Below are positions 7,411-10,602 of a stretch of DNA of 10,602 nt, in pieces (within the stretch, counting starts at the first letter, position 1; each line of letters opens with the position of its first letter). The notes beneath the pieces were generated by a model. It saw nothing but the letters and a program-made list of their open reading frames with translations, was not told the DNA's origin and did no database searches. The stretch comes from an uncultured Clostridia bacterium (lineage in GTDB: Bacteria > Bacillota > Clostridia > Oscillospirales > Oscillospiraceae), in the NCBI GenBank assembly GCA_947176425.1, contig CAMWQV010000029.1:1-10602 (forward strand). Direction: 5' to 3'. The position numbers and the translations under genes were made by a program.

Positions 7411-7460
7411 AAAAAAGTATACCCCGGCAGCTTGACAAATTGAAGCCGCCAGAGTATACT
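7411..7460 (-). terminator. Strong rho-independent terminator of the minus-strand transcript upstream of tsaE
   Basis: The minus-strand RNA can pair 7460-7443 with 7433-7416 over 18 continuous base pairs (AGUAUAC/GUAUACU at the base), with a 9-nt loop and a U6 tail (7416-7411). Four of the pairs are G-U in this strand and A-C mismatches in the other, so the orientation is clear. It would end the RHH-XRE transcript (with a 3' UTR of about 190 bases) or any other RNA from upstream, insulating tsaE. Confidence 0.88.
7432..7460 (+). promoter_or_regulatory. Consensus plus-strand promoter overlapping the minus-strand terminator
   Basis: TTGACA (7432-7437) and TATACT (7455-7460) are spaced exactly 17 bases apart. 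No protein gene follows on the plus strand before 8237. The elements coincide with one arm and the loop of the minus-strand terminator, so a chance match is possible, but the -35 is perfect and the hairpin downstream at 7530-7561 is of plus-strand type. Confidence 0.5.
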
Positions 7461-7466
7461 ATGGGT

Positions 7467-7656
7467 AATTCAGGGTGCTGGCTTGAAACTGACAGTCAGC
7501 TCCTGTCACGGTTAAATTATTAGGGTATCGTTAACCGCTTGGCTGCTGTCGGGCGGTTAACACGTTTCTGGGGCAAAAATGATAAAGAGCGTTATAAACA
7601 CGATGTAATAGAGCCATAAACTTCCAAGACATTTCTCTTGAATGTTTATGGCTCTA
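7467..7656 (+). ncRNA. Candidate small RNA (class not recognised)
   Basis: The 334-bp region 7312-7645 holds no credible protein gene. Downstream of the plus-strand promoter are a TGACAG/CTGTCA hairpin (7490-7495 with 7503-7508) and a 14-bp stem (GTTAACCGCTTGGC, 7530-7543, with 7548-7561, loop TGCT). The stem's three G-U pairs work only in plus-strand RNA. A third hairpin (7609-7656) could be its 3' end, though no U run follows. Start and end are inferred; the 3' end could extend antisense into the XRE gene. I did not recognise a known RNA family; TPP, T-box, tmRNA and SRP consensus blocks were considered and not found. Confidence 0.4.
7609..7656. repeat. 13-bp perfect inverted repeat at the 3' end of the XRE gene
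   Basis: TAGAGCCATAAAC (7609-7621) is repeated inverted as GTTTATGGCTCTA (7644-7656). Inside, a further 7 bp (one G-U) can pair in the minus-strand RNA after a single A-A mismatch, leaving a 6-nt loop. The right arm contains the last codons and the stop of the XRE gene. No U run follows on either strand, so it is not a standard terminator; it could protect the mRNA 3' end or be a protein/recombination site. Confidence 0.65.
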
Positions 7657-7885
7657 AGTTAGTTTCATCAAAAAGGGGAGAAGCAAAGAAGCAGTCCAGA
7701 CCAATTTCCAATCCCTGACACATTTCATGAATAACACGCAGTTTTACAGACTCATAAGAACAATTTATAACATTTCCTATGGTTGATTTTGGAACCCCGC
7801 TTTGTATAAAGAGCTGATATTGCGTCATATTCTTTTCAGTGAGCAGCTGTGTCAACCGTCTACTGACCGCCTGATTTAATTTCAC
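7646..7885 (-). CDS. Small XRE-family helix-turn-helix regulator
   Basis: This 79-residue protein consists of little more than a Cro/C1-type DNA-binding domain. Residues 20-41 (MTQYQLFIQSGVPKSTIGNV and on) match the HTH, with QSGVPKSTI as the recognition-helix entry, followed by a family-typical tail (MCQGLEIGLDCFF). The start is GTG, supported by AAGGCGGTGGAG just upstream and by the reading frame; the only ATG nearby is followed at once by TGA in another frame. It lies 37 bases downstream of the RHH gene on the same strand, and both genes carry a similar TAAGGCGG leader. Base composition is noticeably more AT-rich than tsaEB. Its target is not known; the operators at 8123-8196 are candidates. 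Confidence 0.85.
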   Translation of the reverse strand: MKLNQAVSRRLTQLLTEKNMTQYQLFIQSGVPKSTIGNVINCSYESVKLRVIHEMCQGLEIGLDCFFASPLFDETNLEP

Positions 7886-7922
7886 ATCTCCACCGCCTTA
7901 TGGTGTAGCTGAATTTCAATAT

Positions 7923-8105
7923 CTACTGTTTATCTGACTTTTCCCTAATTTCCCCATTATCACGTTCAATCTCTTCTAAGTGCTTCATCAAAACATACTC
8001 AATATAGTTCGTCATAGAACGGTGATCTTCTGTGGCAAGAATACCTATTTTATCAAAGACTTCATCCGACAAACGCAATGTAAAAACTCGTTTATTGGTA
8101 GCCAT
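7923..8105 (-). CDS. Small ribbon-helix-helix (Arc/CopG-like) DNA-binding protein
   Basis: This 60-residue protein fits the RHH fold. A short beta strand with alternating polar residues (RVFTLRL, 6-12) is followed by helix A (SDEVFDKIGILATED), a turn with SMTNYI and a second helix (EYVLMKHLEEIERD), ending in a charged tail. RHH proteins bind DNA as dimers and often repress their own promoter or partition/mobilisation genes. The ATG is preceded by AAGGCGGGG. It is the first gene of a two-gene minus-strand operon with the XRE regulator and is divergent from the SLOG gene across 131 bases that contain palindromes. No toxin partner is visible, so an antitoxin role is not supported. Confidence 0.8.
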   Translation of the reverse strand: MATNKRVFTLRLSDEVFDKIGILATEDHRSMTNYIEYVLMKHLEEIERDNGEIREKSDKQ

Positions 8106-8122
8106 ATCATTTTCCCCGCCTT

Positions 8123-8196
8123 ACTGTCTTGATAGGTTTATAATAATCTTTTCTGCTCCTATTTTATACTGTCTCTTGACAGTTAGGTGATATCAC
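8123..8196. promoter_or_regulatory. Operator-like palindromes in the divergent RHH/SLOG intergenic region
   Basis: There are three sites. A perfect ACTGTC-tctt-GACAGT palindrome (8168-8183) overlaps the -35 of the SLOG promoter. A related degenerate copy ACTGTC-tt-GATAGG lies at 8123-8136, on the RHH side. A perfect GTGATATCAC palindrome (8187-8196) sits in the -35/-10 spacer. Their positions suggest control by the RHH and/or XRE proteins encoded alongside; this is inference. Confidence 0.55.
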
Positions 8197-8204
8197 TTTA
8201 TATT
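8176..8204 (+). promoter_or_regulatory. Promoter of the SLOG-family gene
   Basis: TTGACA (8176-8181) is followed after 17 bases by TATATT (8199-8204); a second -10 candidate, TATTAT, starts at 8201. The predicted leader is about 26 bases and carries AAGGGGG before the ATG. Confidence 0.75.
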
Positions 8205-8236
8205 ATAAGAGATACATCATGTAAGGGGGCCTTCCA

Positions 8237-8671
8237 ATGACAGTCACATTTTGCGGACACAGATACATCAAAAATCCGGAGAAGATATCCAAATGGTTTG
8301 ATCTCATCCTGCCTTCACTGATTGAAGGCGGTGCCAGCACTTTCTATCTCGGCGGTTACGGAGCTTTTGACCTATTAGCTGCGGCAGCTGTCAAATGGCA
8401 AAAGACCGTTTATTCTCATATCGAATCGATCCTTGTTGTGCCATACCGAAACCGGAACTATGACACATCGCTTTACGACAGCACAATATACCCGCCTTTA
8501 GAAAACGTTCCGCAGCGGTTCGCGATCACTTGCCGCAATGAATGGATGGTTGCCGAAAGCAATATCGTCATTTCCGGCGTTCAGCAGAAAGAGGGTGGTG
8601 CGGCAAAAACTTTGCAATATGCAAGATGCCAGAAAAAAGTAATTCTTCAAATACCTCCCAGCTTCACATAA
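8237..8671 (+). CDS. SLOG family protein (DUF1273/YpsA-like)
   Basis: This 144-residue single-domain protein has a Rossmann-like SLOG fold. Recognisable blocks: N-terminal MTVTFCGHR (1-9), FYLGGYGAFD (36-45), VVPYRNRNYDTSLYDSTIYP (67-86), PPLENVPQRFAITCRNEWMV (86-105) and GGAAKTLQYA (120-129) near the end. SLOG proteins are thought to bind nucleotide-type ligands, and some act as sensors in anti-phage or stress systems, but stand-alone versions like this have no established reaction. The ATG has AAGGGGG at 8223-8229. It has its own promoter, divergent from the RHH-XRE operon, and is followed after 80 bases by the lipoprotein gene. No effector (TIR, nuclease, transmembrane pore) is next to it, so a defence role is not shown. 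Confidence 0.85.
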   Translation: MTVTFCGHRYIKNPEKISKWFDLILPSLIEGGASTFYLGGYGAFDLLAAAAVKWQKTVYSHIESILVVPYRNRNYDTSLYDSTIYPPLENVPQRFAITCRNEWMVAESNIVISGVQQKEGGAAKTLQYARCQKKVILQIPPSFT

Positions 8672-8710
8672 ATTTTTTGCGTTCACGGGAACTTTCGGTG
8701 ATTCGCCGCC

Positions 8711-8722
8711 GTCTATATAGAC
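8711..8722. repeat. 12-bp perfect palindrome upstream of the lipoprotein gene
   Basis: GTCTATATAGAC is self-complementary over 12 bases, 29 bases before the lipoprotein ATG. It includes a TATATA that could act as a -10, but no convincing -35 precedes it. Possible operator. Confidence 0.4.
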
Positions 8723-8751
8723 AGCAATACGAATACAAGGAGGTCTGTCCT

Positions 8752-9669
8752 ATGAAAAATCTGGTCACAGCGCTGCTTGCCGCTCTGCTCTGCCTGAGCC
8801 TGATTGCCTGCGGCACAACAGAGAGTGTCAATACCGCTGATTCTGCGGAGATCAGCTATACCGCGCCGATTGTGTCTATTGAGGAAACCATCCCCGATGA
8901 AACGGCGTCATCCTGGTCTGTTAATAACAGCATTACCTTTTCACTGCTGCAAAATACATATCCTGTTGGCACCCAAAAATTTACGATGGTCTTGGAAAAC
9001 CGCGGGGATTCTGTGCTGACATATGGAGAAGCAATCTCTTTTGAAAAATATACCGGCGGACAGTGGAAACCGGTCAAAACGATTGATAACTATGGTTTTA
9101 ATTCTGTCGCTTATTTACTCCAGCCGCATTCTGTCCGCACGTTCACAATCGACGCATGGTTTGTGGAAAAACCGCTGGACGCCGGGCTGTACCGTGTGAC
9201 CGGCAGCGAGGTCTGGACCGGCGAGACTGAAAACCAACGCGCCACGTATCCCGCATGGCAGCTGGAATTCCGTATCTCCGACAGCGCACAGCCTGAACCG
9301 GATTTTTCGGTCTATGTCTCCAGCGTCCCTTTGCAGATGGCGGAAACGATTCCGGTCCATATTATCAATACCACCGGCAAAGACAGTTCCATCCTGCTGA
9401 TTCCCCATTTGGATCGCCAGACCGCCGACGGGCAGTGGGAGGAAGTTCCTTATAACGGTCAAATTGGTTTCTGCGGAATGAGTGACCCCTTACCCGCCGG
9501 AGGCAAAGACTGGTCCGAACCGATCCAAACGCTGTGGGGCGATCTGGCCCCAGGAGGTTACCGTCTCAGCTATGATATCACCGGCGGCGAAACCCGTACC
9601 CGTACCGCTGGCGGTGAGTTCCTTCTGAACCTGTGCGGGCTTCCGAAAGCAGAAAATTTCCCCTCTTGA
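8752..9669 (+). CDS. Lipoprotein with two immunoglobulin-like domains
   Basis: This 305-residue exported protein has a short basic N-terminus, a hydrophobic segment and the lipobox LIAC with the lipidated Cys at residue 20, so it should be anchored on the outer face of the membrane. Two beta-rich repeats follow. Repeat 1 (about 55-177) has YPVGTQKFTMVLENRGDSVL, a GGQWKPV block and LDAGLYRVTG. Repeat 2 (about 184-293) has the matching DGQWEEVP and LAPGGYRLSYDI. They resemble the bacterial Ig-like domains (Big_14 type) common in Clostridia. No catalytic motif is seen; ligand and role are unknown. The ATG was chosen because of AAGGAGG at 8737-8743 and the signal peptide directly after it. An in-frame ATG at 8542 would give an implausible extension overlapping the SLOG gene. 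A shared terminator follows. Confidence 0.85.
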   Translation: MKNLVTALLAALLCLSLIACGTTESVNTADSAEISYTAPIVSIEETIPDETASSWSVNNSITFSLLQNTYPVGTQKFTMVLENRGDSVLTYGEAISFEKYTGGQWKPVKTIDNYGFNSVAYLLQPHSVRTFTIDAWFVEKPLDAGLYRVTGSEVWTGETENQRATYPAWQLEFRISDSAQPEPDFSVYVSSVPLQMAETIPVHIINTTGKDSSILLIPHLDRQTADGQWEEVPYNGQIGFCGMSDPLPAGGKDWSEPIQTLWGDLAPGGYRLSYDITGGETRTRTAGGEFLLNLCGLPKAENFPS

Positions 9670-9689
9670 CCTGATTATAGGATTATATG

Positions 9690-9725
9690 AAAATCTTCCG
9701 GCCTTTGCGGGACCGGAAGATTTTT
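9690..9725. terminator. Bidirectional rho-independent terminator between the lipoprotein gene and pheT
   Basis: A 12-bp perfect stem, AAAATCTTCCGG (9690-9701) with CCGGAAGATTTT (9713-9724), has an 11-nt loop. It is followed by a T run on the plus strand, and TTTT ends the stem on the minus strand too. The genes on both sides converge here (stops at 9669 and 9743), so one hairpin can end both. Confidence 0.9.
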
Positions 9726-9742
9726 CTTTATTTGTCCTGAAA

Positions 9743-10602
9743 TTAACGCAAAACAGCTCCTAATTCACCAGAAAGGGCCTCCAAAATCAAACGAATCTCC
9801 TCATCCGCTTCCGCCGCCACAATACTGCGGTCATCGGCGCGGAGCGTGAGGCTGAACGCAATGCTCTTGCTGTCAGCGGCAATGCCGGTTCCGCGGTAGA
9901 TGTCAAACAGAACCACATCGCGGAGCAGTTTGCCGCCTGCTTTGCGGATACAGGCTTCCAGTGCGCCCACGGTCACTTCTTCTTTGCAGACAAGGGCGAT
10001 ATCACGGGTCACTGCCGGATAACGGGGCAGAGGCGTATATTCCGCGCCGGGGCCTTCGGCTTCCAGAAGCGCGTCAAAGCTGAGTTCGGCACAGTAAAGG
10101 TCCACATCTGCGCCGTAATTGCGGGCCACAAGAGGGTGAATCTGTCCGGCTACGCCGATGCACGTTTTCCCGGCATGAATTGAGGCGCAGCGGCCCGGAT
10201 GATAGGACGGGTCCGTGGTATAGGGGGTAAAGGTGACATCTTCTGCACGAATTTCCTTCAAAATCGCCTCTATCGCGCCCTTCATCGTGAAAAAGTCCAT
10301 ATCTTCGCCGTATGCCCCTAAGGTGAGCATTTTCGGCTCGTTGGCAAGACCGTCCGGGCCGCCGGGCAGATAAATCTTTCCAATCTCATAGAGACGTGCG
10401 CTCTTATTGCGGTAGTTGCAGTTGCGCTGCAATGTCTCCAGCATGGAGGGCAGCGGCGTGGTGCGCATAATGGACGTATCTTCTCCCAGCGGGTTCAAAA
10501 TCCGAAAACTCTTGCGGAGAGGTTCGTCAGCGGGCCAGCCGATTTTGTCGTAACAGGCGGGGGAGATAAAGGAATATGTGATAATCTCGCTGTAGCCGCA
10601 GG
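9743..10602 (-). CDS. pheT: Phenylalanine--tRNA ligase beta subunit, C-terminal part
   Basis: The gene runs off the right edge; about 286 residues of the usual roughly 800 are present. Upstream of the internal TTG at 10498 the frame stays open and continues the protein (EIITYSFISP, then LRKSFRILNPLGEDTSIMRT), so the TTG is not the start. Seen: the catalytic-like core of the beta subunit with NPLGEDTSIMRTTPLPSMLE and ARLYEIGKIYLP, then the C-terminal FDX-ACB tRNA-binding domain (about the last 95 residues, from PLPRYPAVTRDIALV to the end). The beta subunit joins PheS to charge tRNA-Phe in the cytoplasm; pheS would normally lie upstream, outside the window. It ends 18 bases from the bidirectional terminator. 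Confidence 0.95.
   Translation of the reverse strand, partial: CGYSEIITYSFISPACYDKIGWPADEPLRKSFRILNPLGEDTSIMRTTPLPSMLETLQRNCNYRNKSARLYEIGKIYLPGGPDGLANEPKMLTLGAYGEDMDFFTMKGAIEAILKEIRAEDVTFTPYTTDPSYHPGRCASIHAGKTCIGVAGQIHPLVARNYGADVDLYCAELSFDALLEAEGPGAEYTPLPRYPAVTRDIALVCKEEVTVGALEACIRKAGGKLLRDVVLFDIYRGTGIAADSKSIAFSLTLRADDRSIVAAEADEEIRLILEALSGELGAVLR

Noticed and set aside
7923..8105. Toxin-antitoxin pair made of the RHH and XRE proteins
   Set aside because: Both small proteins look like DNA-binding regulators; neither shows a toxin fold, and no toxin gene is adjacent.
8542..8751. N-terminal extension of the lipoprotein from an upstream ATG
   Set aside because: It overlaps the SLOG gene in another frame, lacks a ribosome binding site and would bury the signal peptide; the ATG at 8752 has AAGGAGG and a lipobox.
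8237..9669. SLOG plus lipoprotein as an anti-phage defence system
   Set aside because: No effector domain (TIR, nuclease, pore) or nucleotide cyclase is visible, so the evidence does not reach that claim.
7391..9725. GGAAGATTTTT repeated at 7391-7401 and 9715-9725 as att-like direct repeats of an inserted element
   Set aside because: Only 11 bases, half of it a T run, and the second copy is simply part of a terminator; no integrase is present.
10496..10498. TTG as a start of a separate 251-residue protein
   Set aside because: The frame continues upstream with recognisable PheT sequence to the edge of the window.
1..10602. CRISPR arrays, rRNA, tRNA genes or insertion sequences
   Set aside because: No regularly spaced repeats, cloverleaf with CCA-type end, rRNA consensus or transposase was found by reading.

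Overview
The window looks like a chromosomal segment from an anaerobic gut-type Firmicute of class Clostridia, probably Oscillospiraceae/Ruminococcaceae-like. This is inferred from the moderately high GC, strong AAGGAGG ribosome binding sites, the tsaE-tsaB pair, the SsnA and YgfK proteins of anaerobic purine users, and small RHH/XRE/SLOG genes common in these genomes. The species cannot be named from the sequence.

Layout. Bases 1-1530 (+) carry the 3' part of an AI-2E family membrane protein and a TraX family membrane protein, closed by a strong terminator at 1540-1578. Bases 1585-6125 form one minus-strand unit. From its 5' end it has a promoter (6097-6125), a roughly 150-nt structured leader, ssnA (an aminohydrolase) and ygfK (a flavin and iron-sulfur oxidoreductase). 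Homologues of both proteins belong to the purine/urate catabolic gene set of anaerobic bacteria. Bases 6179-7311 (-) hold tsaE and tsaB, overlapping by 4 nt, for the universal t6A tRNA modification. Bases 7312-7645 have no protein gene. They hold the tsaE promoter, a minus-strand terminator, a plus-strand consensus promoter overlaid on it, and two long inverted repeats that may belong to a small RNA. Bases 7646-8106 (-) encode two small DNA-binding proteins (XRE and ribbon-helix-helix) in a visibly AT-richer stretch. They diverge from a SLOG-family gene (8237-8671, +) across an operator-rich intergenic region. A lipoprotein with two Ig-like domains follows (8752-9669, +). A bidirectional terminator (9690-9725) separates it from the 3' part of pheT (-), which runs off the right edge.

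The most interesting object is the ssnA leader. It can form an aptamer-like hairpin with a large internal loop, an antiterminator and a canonical terminator. These share 4-nt segments, so the aptamer helix and the terminator each exclude the antiterminator. G-U wobbles in the aptamer helix and the terminator pair only in the ssnA-sense RNA. This is the arrangement of a transcription-terminating riboswitch in front of purine-catabolism genes. I could not assign it to a known class from memory. Second in interest is the non-coding 7416-7656 region, with its embedded promoter and a hairpin whose wobbles point to a plus-strand RNA.
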